Of a stretch of DNA of 64,000 nt, positions 22,935 through 35,818 are shown piece after piece. Numbering within the stretch: the stretch's first letter is position 1; every line of letters starts with the position of its first letter. A program made the position numbers and the translations under genes. The notes below the pieces were generated by a model. That model made no database searches. It was not told the DNA's origin and saw only the letters and a list, made by a program, of their open reading frames with translations. The stretch comes from Selaginella tamariscina. Its lineage: Eukaryota; Streptophyta; Lycopodiopsida; Selaginellales; Selaginellaceae. The DNA lies in the NCBI GenBank assembly GCA_003024785.1, contig PUQB01000187.1, forward strand, positions 62,001 through 126,000. Reading direction: 5' to 3'.

Positions 22935-23174
22935 CTAGGTCTCATTTTCTTCGTTGATCATGTCCACCATTGCACCTTGAAGATCTTCTCCAAGCTGTAT
23001 TCCTTTCAGCAAGTTCCGTACATAGTCTCCACGCAGCAGCTTTGTCGCTTCGTCGTACGACCACGGAACACCACCCATGACTGAAACGATCTTGCTAGTT
23101 CGGCATAAACCACATGTGTTTAGCACCTTGAGTGGTGTTCTAAGGCCCTCCTGGATCTCATTCCCTATTAACAT
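22935..23174 (-). CDS. Protein B, 79 codons, arm 1 copy (unknown)
   Basis: A small open frame beginning MLIGNEIQEGLRTPLKVLNT and ending MVDMINEENET-stop. It contains CGLCRTSK (a CxxC pair), GGVPWSYDEATKLLRGDYVR and LLKGIQLGEDLQ. The arm 2 copy (43081-43320) encodes the same 79 residues. Just upstream in another frame is VSNAFPDGAVLLNESSGG, so the true protein may begin earlier and be joined by splicing or have a frame break at the GGGG run near 23178. I cannot assign a family. Confidence 0.4.
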   Translation of the reverse strand: MLIGNEIQEGLRTPLKVLNTCGLCRTSKIVSVMGGVPWSYDEATKLLRGDYVRNLLKGIQLGEDLQGAMVDMINEENET

Positions 23175-24799
23175 TTCCCCCCGCTGCTCTCATTGAGAAG
23201 CACTGCACCGTCCGGAAACGCATTGCTGACGATACCATGGCTGGCGATGTGCAGCCAGCTTACTGTATGCTTTGTAGCCTGGCGTTGACCCTTTTCATTA
23301 TAATCATGTGCATGTATATGTGTGATGTTATATATTTCTAGTAATTTAACACACGCACCCCTCCAAACACACACACACATACCAGTGAAGAACTACTATC
23401 GATCTATGTAGACAACATATACAAATAATATGTGTATGTGTGTGTGTGTGTAGGGAGATCCTGCAAGAGCCCTACGTTCCAACAAATCCCCATACACATA
23501 CGTTTAAATAATGAAATTAAAAGTTGCAATTGTTTTAGTGAAGTAGATTGTTACGCGCTCTTAATCTTATCTTATTTTTAACACATTTGTGTAAGTTATT
23601 TGAAGTTGAATAAATAATAGAAAGGTTGATAATAATTATTCAAAGTGATAATATAAGAAGATGACAACATATTCAACGATGTGCTTAAGTATGATTTAAG
23701 CCTGGTTCGATTGACACCGCTAAAATCTCTCTCTCTCTCTATCTATCTATATATATATTAAACATTAAATAAATATTTGTTTTCGGTTAGGAGTTCTGGA
23801 TCGTTTTATTATAAATATATAACCATGTATAGATTAATTTATGCACAACGACAAGACAGATTAGCAAGTGTGTATATGAGATATCTAAACAAACTTTTGA
23901 TTTAATTTTAGCAAGTTTTGATATTTGAATATGGAATAATTATAATCTATAAGCTCGTTAGATTCATTATATTGGTTTATTCAAAATGAATTTGACAAAA
24001 TCAACATTATATTATTATTTATTATTAAGTAAACATAATAAGAACAATGTATTAATTAATAATAATTGGTTCTTACTTTTTAATAATGACATGCCATGAT
24101 AGTCGTATATAGCAATATATATATATATATATGTGTGTGTTGGTGTGTGTATGGCGTTAGAATAATTCTATGTGTATATATATATATAGTGTATAATTTA
24201 TTGAAGATTTAAGTAATATTAGTTTATTTTATGCAGTATTATATAATAATATGTATACATTGAAAGATCTTTATATTTATTATATTTTAATTGTATTTTT
24301 AATTTATTTTAGACAGAATATTATAAAATAAGATTACATTAAGTATAATATGTACTCTTGTAACAATATAAAATATAAGTATATCAACAGGGAGTTCTTA
24401 AGATTTTGTAAATAAAGTACAATTTCTTTAACATTTTTTTTTAATTTAACTATTTGCACCTTTATAATCTTATAAGTTGTGTGTGTAATATCTCCAATAA
24501 TGTATTTGAATGTATATAGCAGTTTATTCAAAATTTTAAAATAAGAAACATTTCTAATGTATCTCTGTAGAAATAAATTATCTAAAATCTTAGAGATTTA
24601 TTGAAAATAATACTTACGCATTATATTTAAATATGTAAAATGGAGTGAATACTAATTATTTTTCGGATCATAATTATAACATAAGAGAAACGTGAGGATG
24701 TGTAATTTTTTAAATAACTAATTTTAAAGTTAATTATTTTTATGTGCAATTGTATCAAATTGAATATATTTGTAAGTAGCTTGTATTTGGAACAATATT

Positions 24800-24815
24800 C
24801 TTCAGGAAACAATAA
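24800..24815. other. Empty target site of the element 2 insertion
   Basis: The reverse complement here reads TTTATTTATTGTTTCCTGAA, continuous across the point where arm 2 carries the LTR element between two copies of ATTG. It is the pre-insertion state of that site. Confidence 0.8.
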
Positions 24816-25200
24816 ATAAATTAAAAAATTAAATTATAATATATATATATAACAACGTAAGTCATTTGATTATTTAGATATTAAAAAAACTATTAACACC
24901 TAGACAACGAGTTTCAAATGTCGAAGAGAACACACACTACACATAGAAAAGTGAATTTTGTATAACGTTACGAAAATATGTAAATAATGAAATTAAAAAT
25001 TTGAATTGTTTTAATGAAGTGAAATAAATCCAGTTTGAATTTTGACCATCTAATGCCTCTTAATCTCATCTTATTTTCTTAAAAAAGGTATGATGTTAAT
25101 AAATAGTAATAATATAGATTAATATAAAGGTTTTCTATAATGTTTTATTTATTATTCCATTGTTTGTATTACAGATTGTACATTGTTGTACACGTAGAAA

Positions 25201-25202
<2 letters not shown>

Positions 25203-25242
<40 letters not shown>
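25203..25242. repeat. (TA)20 microsatellite
   Basis: An uninterrupted TA run. The matching place in arm 2 (about 36210-36240) holds a short TAGA run instead, showing microsatellite turnover between the arms. Confidence 0.95.
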
Positions 25243-25247
<5 letters not shown>

Positions 25248-25562
25248 TTATTTATTATATGAGCTGTATATATATAAATTAGGGACTTAATAGACTATTT
25301 TAATGAAGTAGAATGCGTAAATATGTATTTAATTTTATTAGGACAAAATTAATTAGTAAGAAAATGTTAATAAATGTTGTAATTTTTTATACATATGTTT
25401 AATTGTTTGTGGTTTAGAGTTAAATATTATACAAATAATAAAGATTTCAAGGTATAAATATATATGCAAATAAGTAAGATTCCAGGGCATTGCGTTCATG
25501 AGTTTAATAATAAACCAACCATGTAATTAGGAGATTAATATTAAACATTAATCCTTATGCAT

Positions 25563-26166
25563 TGTGTATTTTTATATGCATTTACACAGTATTTTGTTTA
25601 TTTACTAAGAGTTATTGTATTATATATTTCAAATTAATATCGATAGTGTATTACAGTGTGTTTTTTATTTTCATAATAATGTGATTATGAATGTTTAAAA
25701 TAGAACTTAAAAGAATAAAATCAATACAAATAGTTAACTAAGATATAAAAATATTTAAATAACTAATTTAATTTAATCAAAGTTGTGGAACAAATTTTTT
25801 TAATATAATTATAAAACTATTCAAACTAGGTTTTAATTATATATTAATAAGTTTAATTCAACCTAAGATGTGAAAGAAAAGAAGATATCGTATAAATTTA
25901 TGTAAAAGTGAAAAAAAGACGTTTCACATTAAACTAAAAGAGAATGAACTTATCCTTATAATGTTCATAAGATCATAAACAAACTTTAATATCATCAATT
26001 TTATTTTATTAGATCAGCAATAAAATTTCTCTATGAATTATTAAACTTTAAAATAGAGTAATAATCGTAAATATATTATATTCAAGGTTTGAAAAAGGAC
26101 GTTAAGTTGTAAGACATTGAATAAATTTTGTATGTAATCAAGTATAACACTATATTTTTAAAGGAT
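25563..26166 (+). repeat. Repeat X, copy 2
   Basis: Same-orientation relative of 14362-14940, about 11.2 kb away. It adjoins the right edge of arm 1. Relative to copy 1 it carries several small insertions, including about 45 bp near its right end. The two X copies therefore bracket the truncated core copy plus arm 1. Confidence 0.8.
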
Positions 26167-27224
26167 ATTCTACAGTGAACTGCAATTATGTTTTACAATT
26201 ACAAACAAATTATAATGTAATTTAATTTTTTGAATTGATATATAAGTTAATTACATTATAGTTGGTTGCTCATGTGGTGTTTATTTAACATAATATAGGT
26301 TCTGATATAATTAATAAATATTGATTATGGTTATATCCATATTAATATGTCAATTAAATATATTAAAGCATACTTTTATTTTCTAACCTTAACACTTTGT
26401 AAAACTTAAATACTAAATACTTACTTTAATTAATTATTTAATCACACTCCATTACATAATTAAATAAATTACTACAGTAGCATTACATTAGTAAATTAAT
26501 TTAATAAGATAAAACAGTCGCACTAAACATTTCTAATTTAAAAAACGTTAAATTTTTTTTAAGTATTATTCTTATGCACATGTATTTATTACTATCATTA
26601 ATTTTCGATATACTAAACAATTTTGATATTTTATATACAGAAAGCTATTTTTAACTTGATAAAAAAAATATTTTAGTATTTTTATAACTACTACACACAC
26701 ACACAAACACACACAGCACATACACCAAATACCAGGATTTACTTTTACAAAGTCATTTGATAAAATTCTATAGGCAAAAAGAAAACCCTTTAATTCAAAG
26801 AAAGGCTTGTTTTCCAAATTGTTTTGGGAAACATTATACATCCATCTATTGTATATTATATATGGGGTGGTGTATAACCCTGACTATGTTACAAAAATTA
26901 ACCTGCACACTGAAAAATAGAAACATGTATATACACACATACATATCGTATGTATACACACGCATTCGATAATATGGAGTATTCATACATATAATTAAAA
27001 CACACACACACACAGGTATGTGTACACTAAAAAAAGTCCTACGTGGTACATTTGTCAAGTATGATTAACACATGTAGAGAATATACGTATGATTAACACA
27101 TGTAGATATAAATACACCGCCTATACACGCACGGCACAGCGTGCACATACACACACACATTCATAGTTTACCTGTATGATAGAATGGCACATGTGAAATA
27201 CTGCATTCTCCAATATCCATAAGC
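26167..27224. other. AT-rich DNA and 3' flank of the importin gene
   Basis: No coding region seen. CA tracts occur at 26692-26718 and 27000-27015. The last few hundred bases, up to the stop codon at 27225, are likely 3' UTR of the minus-strand importin gene. Confidence 0.5.
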
Positions 27225-28299
27225 TCAGGAAACGCAAATCGGACTCGTCCTGTGCTGATCCGCGAAATCACGAAGCACACGCTTGAGAGAGCGTCCACCA
27301 TCTCCATGCAAGTAGCCAGCGCTCCCCCCTCGGCCCTCGTGGTTCGCCTTGTTCATCTCCAAATCCGCAGCCGCTAATCTAAGTGCCTGTAACCATGTTG
27401 CTGACAATACCTCCGCCTCCCCCTGCTTCAAATATTCCGAAGGAAGTGCTTGAATCTGTATAAAACACATACATTATACACTAGTTATTGATATAGATGG
27501 TTATTATTGAACAATGAGAGAGAGAGAGAGAGAGAGAGAGAGCACACACAATAGGATGCATACAAATGCATGAAACTGCAAACAAGACTTGTGACAACAC
27601 ATACATGTTACGGATACGTATATATATCTTACCGTAGAGACAATCCAGCACTGGAGAGAACTCCATCCAATGGTGAATTTAGAATTACTTCTCCCACTAG
27701 CATCACAGACAGCTGCTAATTCTTGAAGGATTGTAGTGGCTTTATATACCTGCATACTTTAGAGTGAATTCATATATACATGTATATACATATAGGTATT
27801 TGTGTGCTTGTACGAATACGTACTCTAGACATAGCTGAAGGTCCAAGTAGAGCGTAGAGCATTCCAGAGACAATATTTTCACCACATTGAGCACATATTT
27901 TCAGTACTGACCTCGTTGAAGAACTCTCGTATTCCTTGAGACAGGAAAAAGCATGTTCCAAGAAACCTGTAAATCAAATATATTGGCGTGCGTGCGTGCG
28001 TGAGTTGTGTACCATATTCGTCAGATATGATTCTTAAATATTACCATATTACACGTTTTTTCTAAGGTTGCACATATAAATTACAAAAACGCACGCACGC
28101 ACACGCTAAGACACACACAAACAACTTACATGATATGAAAGACAATGCTGCGAATGCGGCCCCTCGGTGCATCACAGTGCAGCAAATTGTTGCTTTATTA
28201 ACAGCAGCTTCCACATAAGAATCACGGCAGCTACAATATCCTGTTAAAGAATGAAAACAACTAATAACAAATAGCAAATAGCATACTAGCAAGTAGCAG

Positions 28300-28334
<35 letters not shown>

Positions 28335-31300
28335 ATCTATCTATCTATAATATTATAACAATAGACATTATGTTACACGCGCACACACATTGTGACAGAT
28401 GCGAATAAATGTTGACATGAAGTTCATATACGCCTCAGCCACGTCGGGCTCCTGGTCACATGCGTATGAAGAGCTTAATGAAGCAACTGTTTCCGCAGAA
28501 TTAAACACTCTTGCCATTTCGACAAATAACGAACCATAGTCCTTCTGATGACCATGTTCCTCCGTTATAGTATTAGCTGCAGAACAATATAAAGTTTTAG
28601 TAATCGCACACGCACACACACACACACATTACTTAGTAATAAATAACAAGAATAATATATTATATTAACAACCGAATAAAAGCTCTCACCTAATTTAATG
28701 AAGCAAACGTGAGACTGAAACAATAGGAAATTTCGCTCAAAGCTTCCACGATTTTTGGCACAATGGTATAAAGACTGCCCTGCAAAAAAAAAAATTTATT
28801 AAACACACACACAACATGTGATCTAAGCTGTACGTTGGAACACCTGTGTTACACACCTCCAGCTTTGATGGCCTCACAGAGACACTTGCAAGTTGCTGTG
28901 GCTAAACCATTGTGCTCCATATAGCGGGACGAACATTATTTGCTGTAACAGCGGCCAAAATTGTGCTAGAATTTTAAAAACGCCTCCTCTGAAACTAATG
29001 TTGAGGAGCTAAGAATAGAAAACTGACTAAATATGGTAGCCAATCTGTAATACAGCAGTTAAAAATATACATAACAGCAAAGAAAAGAGAGAACCTATGC
29101 AAGGACCGAATACTTGCATCCAGCAGCTGTGTGCTTTCGGCTGAATGAAATTTAAGCCGGTTTTGGCCATCAGCTACCAACTACAAAATCCATGAGATGA
29201 CAAATATATATATGTCAGCTTATATTATATAATTACATAAATAAATAAATTAAATTAAATTAGAGACTCACAAGTGCTTCTAAGGACTCGTACGCAGGAT
29301 TCAACAGCCTGTGCAGTGCATCATTTAAAATTGCACTGCTCGTCACCGCGGATAAAGAACGTCCAATGGCACACAAAACCTCCTCTCTTCTTTAAATGAT
29401 AATTTTATTTTGTGCACACCTCATACATAACACGTATACACGTATAGCGCATGTAATTCTCTTTAATGTTATTTACTGATGTACTCTGCATATAATGTAC
29501 TTCATTATATACACCCGTTGTGAGTGCGAGAGAGAGCTCTTAAACAATATCCGTTCTTTCCTAGGCATATAATGTTTCATGGACAACAAGTATACATCTT
29601 ACATGCTAGATATAACAATATTCAGTTTTGTATATTCGTAAAATAAATTTAATAATATAAATATTCGTAATTTATATTTTAATCATAAAAAATGAACCCT
29701 CCAATCCAGAGAAACACTCTAAATTAGCAGTCACTTGACATTGCAGAAACTTCTTCACATATTTTCTTAATGCAGTCGCACATGCGCTAGCAGCTAAAAG
29801 AACATTAAGGCCCGACGCCAAAAAGGAACTGCAATAAGTATGTAACAAACTTCACACAAATAAAATATGGAGAATAAAATATACAAGTTAACAAGAGACT
29901 TACAACAATGCCAGGACGACGTGGATGGTGCAAAATCCAGCCAGCATACGCTCCAGAACCTGAGCAGCTGATTTTAACAGCTGAGTAATCGTCACTTTAG
30001 TACATATGACCAAAACATACACACGCACTATCAGTGTCATCAAAATTTGTGTACATCACATATACACACATTAGCATAGCCTCCAATCCGGAACCGGTGT
30101 CTAGAGAGAGAATTCGCACACATGAACAAGAAAATTCTCACCTCTGTGTGTGTGTGTGTGTGTATGCAAGCGTTGTGTGTTGTGTAGGGTGATCATGTAT
30201 ATGTTCTATGTAACTAACGTGACAACGCAAGTCCACATGTTTAATGTATCATTATGTACAAAGTATATCACAATACGTGTACATGTGGGGTGGTGTGGGT
30301 CGCGTGTGCGCATGTACTTACCAGATCTGACATTGCCAATGTTCCGTAGCCAAAAAGATGTTCAAAAACGGAAAGATCAAGTGTAGGACCATCAAGAATA
30401 ACATCTGATGCCTGCATAAAATATTATAAAAGAAGTTTATATACAAAATAAAATTAGGCAAAAAAATTTCTTTACTGCGTAAAGCAAAAAGAATTGAGCC
30501 TCCAGAACTTGCCATAAAACAGGCAACTCTAACGAAGTAATCGACTCAGAAGCTGAAACAAATAAATAAATAAATAAAAAGAAAAAACATTATACATACA
30601 TACTAGACATACACCACACACAAAACACGTTTCAAAAAAATATATGAAATATAAATGTATACATGTATATCTACATGTATCTTGTATATATTGTGACTAC
30701 ATGTATCTTGTATATATTGTGATTTATAAGTGGGTGCGTCTATATATCTTCATATTTGAGCCCATGACGTCAATGTATAACTCTTATACCTGGGTAACAT
30801 ATTGCGTTGGGCCCATGAGGCGGCACACTATTAGGATTGTCTCCTCGAGGTTTACACGAAATTGAGCTAAACCATCTGGCAAACCACTGCTTGCGTCATA
30901 ATCATCCTTGCTGTAGGGAATTGTACGGACCTGAAACACATATTATACATACACATGTACATGTCTACACGCACATGTACATATACATCATATATACCTC
31001 TCACCGAACGTTTTGGTTAACATGTGCGTGTGTGTGTGTAGCAAGAGGATATGTTTATGTGTATGCATACATGTGTTTATGTATGACAATGTTATAAATT
31101 AAAAGCAATTTTGTACTTCTAAGTTAGAACTGCATATGAATGTATTGTTTACATACGTATGTTTATAACATATATGTAAAGTTCAATAAAAGTATTTTTA
31201 AAATGAATTGTTAGCAATAAGTTTCGATCATATTTGAAGTTATAAATAAGATTTATACTAAGATTAGTCTTTCATTTAGTTGAGATGAGTCATAGATCAT

Positions 31301-34054
31301 AAATATTATTATTAAATATAATTATAATTACAAATACATTTATAAAATGAGCATATGTATAATGGTATGCCTATCAGAATACCTGGACCTCGTAATGTCC
31401 TTATTACTTGGAATGAGGAAGGTGCTTTAGATGCATGCATGCAGCCATATGAAGTTTATATGATATAATAATACTAAATAAATTTATTGATGCTTCATAC
31501 ATACAGACACCAACACAAACACATACGAGAGAGAGAGAGAGAGGGAAGGGTGGGGGCCCGGTACTACGGATGTTTACCTGAGTTTGCACAACAAAAGCAT
31601 CTAGCAAAGCCACATATATTGGAATGTAAGGTGTCAAGTCAATTTGTTTCTTGAAACACGCAGTAAGCAGATAATCACCCAGAGAGGACCTTGAACATAA
31701 TAACGATTAAAAACTATAATATAAACACAAGTTTAATATAAGAATATGAGATTATACCAGAATGGCAGGCTTGATTCCGCAATTTCCCAGCTTGTGCTTT
31801 GGAATGTAATACACCTATGTAAAACAATAATTAATCGAGATAACATATGACAATTGTGATAAGGTTACATTTGATGACCGATATCTTACATAATATAGAC
31901 GATACTTCTTAACTGTATTAATCTTGTAAAGCGCTAGTATACCAAACTAACAACGATAATATTAATTAAGACCCGAGATAAGCACTTCATGCTAATATTA
32001 CATAGTATTATATGTGCATATTACCTCAATAATACTTCTGCAAAGGATAGAACATCAGGTGTTCCCCGAGCAAACAAACTAGGCGCCTGTTTACACAAGA
32101 TATACACATTACGTACGCACAAATGTTAAGGTATCTGTTGAACTATGTGTGCGTACGTATGTTTTATGTCCACACACATATAGATGCATATATACAACCT
32201 ATAGACTCACAGCTTGGCAGAATTCAGCCATCAACCACGTAAGACCTTTGACAATGGTCTCGTTTCCAGTTGCAAGGGCAGCTAAGAGTAGCGTGTCTTT
32301 AACAGAAACCATTTGTGGAAGTAGGGCAGGAGGTACCACCTGAAAGGTGATATATACATATGCATATTTATATATGTTACGCCTGTATACATATATGTGC
32401 GCGTGTTTTATGTGTTATCTAAAGACTTCAAAGCTAGTGTAAACTTACATCATGCCGATTTATCAACTCAGCGAGAACTTCTATAGCCATATGGAAAGAC
32501 TCAGATACCTGTGTAAGTTCAAAGAGTTTATACATAATACACACACATATTATTTGATGAACCTGAAGGCAGGAAAGTGCAAAAGCAACAAGGGGATGAC
32601 TGGGAATAGCAACCTGGTCCATTTCCAGAAAACACCCCAGTCGAACCTGATTTGATTAAACAAGTGTTACACTATTAACCATATACATGTGGATGTGTAC
32701 ATACATACATATATACGTGTGTGTGTGTGTGTCCACTTTGCATAAATGAATCATATACACATATTCGCAGAACAAAAAATATTCATAAATTACAGATCCT
32801 ATCAGTTCCTAATTAGTAACATAAACTTGAAGTATTTACCCAGCTAAGTAAGCACCGCAAAATTTTGCTCCTTTTATTGTGGAAGAGAACCTCACTCTCT
32901 GTGAGATGAAGCAAAAACTTCAACACAGAAGCAGAATTTGAGAGTAGCTGTCCAACATAAGTCTGTTAGAAAAGAAAAGATACATAAAAACTACAATCAC
33001 ATATAGATATACATATGAAATGTAGTTCTATAGTCATACACATATGAGTATGCAACTCTACATGGAGCATGACCGACATATTTCTAGCATATCACGATAT
33101 ATAGTTTAGAAGAGAGCATGCATCCATGTGTATATGTCCACACGCAAATACGCTCTACAGTATATACGCTTCTATAACCAATAACTCAAATCATTGTATG
33201 TAGGAAAAGGTATATATCTACTAAAACCGAAAACTATGATTATTTACTTACGTGTTTTTGTTACATGAATAAGACTTATAAATAGGTCGTGTTGTCTGAG
33301 TATGTGTGTGTGTGTTTACAAACCTCTTGACTATACTGCCATCTTTGATCAGAATTAATATTAGCATTGATTGTGCGGTCTTCAGTAACTTCCTCAGGTA
33401 GCAAAGTGAGAAGCTCAAGTACAGCATCATTCCCACTCCCTTGACGTTGTAGTTCATACAAACTGCCAAACAGCTGCTGTATCAGACTCCTCGCCTCTGG
33501 CGACCGAAATATCAATGCAGATAATGCGAGGCATATTTGTGTAAGCAACTGCAGCACAGTAAAACCATCATATATATACCCTGTTATATACATGTGTGTT
33601 CACGCAGTATACCTGAGGGGGGCCAGAACTATACTTGGTTGCAGATAAGAGCAATGCATTTTGCAATGCACTCCTTGCATCCGTCTGCAATGTCCCGATA
33701 TCATTGTGTATCTGCACAAAATAGGGTATATTTAATTATTTCAAATATATATATATAAAGAAAATTTCAGAGTTCTCTCTCTATCGTGACGTCATAGTCC
33801 AGTGTTATGGCATATTAATATATATATATATATGAGGATGGTACCTTTCTTTTGAGGATTTGCGCAGCGAACAATTCAACTTCGAAATCGTGCCTGTGGA
33901 TAGGTTCCGAGGTGAGAATGCTCGTGGCAACTTGCCAGGCCGTATCGGTTTGCTGGAATTGAACAAGCCACTGGTTTGCAGCCACTCTATTGCAGGACAA
34001 GACGTCGTGATTCAACACCTGAACTGCCTGCGCGAGCTGCGTTTGCAGCTCCAT
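27225..34054 (-). CDS. Importin-13-like karyopherin (IPO13/transportin-SR group)
   Basis: A HEAT-repeat nuclear transport receptor related to the plant importin-13-like gene; these carry cargo through the nuclear pore under Ran control. Start: ATG at 34054 (MELQTQLAQAVQVLNHDV), followed by CNRVAANQWLVQFQQTDTAW, the importin-beta N-terminal pattern. Clear exons include 33845-34054, 33613-33711, 33324-33548 (LLTQICLALSALIF...LELLTLLPEEV), about 32843-32985, 32577-32647, 32450-32508, 32210-32340, 31575-31690, 30790-30930, 29700-29830, 29270-29395, 28390-28575 (CDQEPDVAEAYMNF), 28133-28242 (KATICCTVMHRGAAFAALSF), 27770-27965 and the last, 27225-27455 (LPSEYLKQGEAE, then LKRVLRDFADQHR-stop). More than 20 introns, mostly 50-250 bp, many with CA, GA or TA tracts. 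A few middle exons (29.8-30.3 kb) are less certain. It lies between the two inverted arms, divergent from LBD. Confidence 0.88.
27515..27542. repeat. (GA)n microsatellite in an importin intron
   Basis: About 14 GA units in the last intron, followed by a short CA tract. Confidence 0.9.
28301..28348. repeat. (CT)n / (CTAT)n microsatellite in an importin intron
   Basis: About 11 CT units grading into CTAT units. Confidence 0.9.
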
Positions 34055-34957
34055 TTCTACACAGAATGCAGCTACTCCGGATTCATCCCTGTGCACATTC
34101 ATTTCGATTTTTCTCAAAATCCGGGAAAATGCAGATTTGTTCAGAAATTCATTAAAAAAATTGGAAAATTCAAAAACTACACAAAAAATTCTGTTCAAAA
34201 TTCACGATTTTGATGCAGTAAATGCAACATAGAAACCTGGGCTATGAATTGATCTATAGAATCCTATACATTTTACCTCGTATAGCGCCCTCCAGCCGAG
34301 CACCATAGCGATCCTCTCATGCATGAATCATTCCCAAACCCTCGCCCTAGCTCAAGAACCCTAATTCTTTAATTAAGACCTTAAAACTAAACATATCTTG
34401 ACACGTTAAAAAATTTCAACGACGTGGATGTTCTCTAACAAGGTCAATTAGAACATGCGACTTTTATATATGAATATATTTATCTCACACACAAACTATA
34501 TTTAAATATTAATAATGGTTATTATTTCATATAACAAGCGTGTACACATATTGTAGCGTGCTGAAGTAACAATACTATTTACTAATAACTAATAAGTAAG
34601 TTATTAAATATTAAAGATCATTAATAACGTATAAAAAAATTTATATATTAATACAAGTATGTGGTTTCCACCACCCTATCCCTAACCCTAACCCTAACAC
34701 CTAGGTTAGAACCCTAACCCACATTTGTTGCAAATTACCATTTTACCCGACTTCCCGTACACCGCACGTAAATTAAGCCTTTCCTCTGGACGGGAGAGAT
34801 GGGGATTGCGTGTCCAAAAGCAATTTCAAGTTAATAAAAGTAAGCCTAAGTGTACTTGCTATATTTACTCTCATGTTCATCACATTTGCCTTTTAACAAA
34901 ATCCTCTCTCTTAGCTCTAATCAATGCTTAGGCAGGTAATTTATAATTAATCAAAAG
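34055..34957. promoter_or_regulatory. Shared upstream region of importin (-) and LBD (+), with telomere-type tract
   Basis: A 900-bp divergent intergenic region. Close to the importin start it contains ACCCTAAT near 34360, resembling a plant telo-box (AAACCCTAA). At 34674-34720 are tandem CCCTAA units followed by a second ACCCTAACCC. Telo-box motifs are common in promoters of plant growth and translation genes. No clear TATA box was identified for either gene. Confidence 0.4.
34674..34720. repeat. Short interstitial CCCTAA tract
   Basis: Three to four CCCTAA units, a gap, then ACCCTAACCC. The unit here is 6 bp (TTAGGG type) rather than the 7-bp plant CCCTAAA seen at 61.2-61.8 kb. Confidence 0.85.
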
Positions 34958-35485
34958 ATGAATGTTAGCATGAGCAATGGTAATCTAACAAGCCAAGCCT
35001 GCGCCGCCTGCAAGTTCCAGAGGCGAAAGTGTCCGTCCGACTGCCCACTGGCACCCTACTTCCCTGCCGAAGCAAACCAGAGGTTCCTGTCCTGTAAGCG
35101 ACTCTTCGGCGTCAGTAACATGCTCCGGTTCCTGAGAGACGCCGATCCGTCCGACAGGGACGACACCATGAAGTCTCTGATATACGAGGCAGAGTGCCGG
35201 GATAAGGACCCGGTAAACGGGTGCTTCGGCGTCATTACAAGACTCGCTGATCAAGTAAAGTGCCTGCAGAGGGAGCTGGAGGTAACCAGGAGCTTACTCC
35301 ACCAGCAGCACTGTCAGCCGCCGATCGTACACCAGTCGGACCTGGTGGGTATCGGAGGTGTTACCGTCCAGCATCCGATGGCTCTTCCGTTACAGACGTT
35401 CAGGCAGAATGGGACTAGTACATTGGGACTGGAGGATTTCGAGTTTGAAGCGCAATTAGATAATAAGTATATTCTCAGGCCTTAA
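34958..35485 (+). CDS. LBD/AS2 (LOB-domain) transcription factor
   Basis: Plant-specific DNA-binding protein controlling lateral organ or body-plan development. It has 175 codons in one uninterrupted exon. The LOB domain covers roughly residues 11-112: the C-block CAACKFQRRKCPSDC fits CX2CX6CX3C; the GAS block follows (FLSCKRLFGVSNMLRFLRDA, with G retained but FGAS changed to FGVS); then DPVNGCFGVITRLADQVKCL, ending in a leucine-zipper-like helix (LQRELEVTRSLLHQQ). The presence of the coiled coil suggests class I. The 3' part is Gln-rich and short (total length 175, typical for small LBD proteins). The start at 34958 is the first ATG in frame, 27 codons before the second Cys pair. Many LBD genes have one intron near the end of the domain; none is seen here. 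Confidence 0.93.
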   Translation: MNVSMSNGNLTSQACAACKFQRRKCPSDCPLAPYFPAEANQRFLSCKRLFGVSNMLRFLRDADPSDRDDTMKSLIYEAECRDKDPVNGCFGVITRLADQVKCLQRELEVTRSLLHQQHCQPPIVHQSDLVGIGGVTVQHPMALPLQTFRQNGTSTLGLEDFEFEAQLDNKYILRP

Positions 35486-35818
35486 ACAGCAACAACAAGA
35501 GACAATCTGTATAGTGATCACTAGCAGTTTTACTTATTTATTTGTTGACATTTACAACAACAAAGTTTAGTATTTTTTTAATATCTGAATAATCAAATCA
35601 CTTACATTCTAACTTTGTAAAATGTAAGTGATTTTATATATATATTAAATTATATATATATATATATTATGTTATTAAATTGATTTAAATCTGTTCAAAA
35701 TTAAAACACATTCTAATTAAAACTGTAGTTTGAATTGTTTTTGAAATGAAACATATCTCACATTTATTTCTCTTATTTTTATAATTATGATCTAAAAAAT
35801 AAATTAATTATTTTCCAT
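35486..35818. other. AT-rich 3' flank of LBD with family repeat
   Basis: After about 80 bp of likely 3' UTR the sequence enters the same AT-rich repeat family as the arms (TTTTTAATATCTGAATAATC, ATGATCTAAAAAATAAATTA). It extends the arm-like DNA leftward beyond the point where arm 1 changes to repeat X. Confidence 0.5.

Larger units (their letters stand above)
23700..25560 (+). repeat. Right AT-rich repeat block inside arm 1
   Basis: A shorter, co-linear relative of 16770-20520 in the same orientation, so the core genes of arm 1 are bracketed by long direct repeats. Shared landmarks include ATAACCATGTATAGATTAAT at about 23818 and GACATGCCATGATAGT at about 24088. It also contains the unoccupied target of the element found in arm 2 (near 24803-24812). 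Confidence 0.65.
16415..25562 (+). repeat. Arm 1 of a 9-kb inverted duplication
   Basis: This segment matches the reverse complement of 35819-50340 along its whole length once two insertions in the other arm (36608-41241 and 49467-50293) are removed. Left edge: ATTCCAATGTTAAATAAACT (16416 onward) pairs with sequence near 50340. Right edge: CATTAATCCTTATGCATT pairs with 35819 onward. The middle (about 20811-23400) is nearly identical between arms; the flanks differ by many small indels. Net arm lengths agree (about 9.15 and 9.07 kb). Spacer between the arms is about 10.25 kb and contains the importin and LBD genes. Confidence 0.9.

Noticed and set aside
34985..35254. Minus-strand frame of 89 codons inside LBD
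   Set aside because: The plus strand encodes a complete LOB domain; the antisense frame is incidental.
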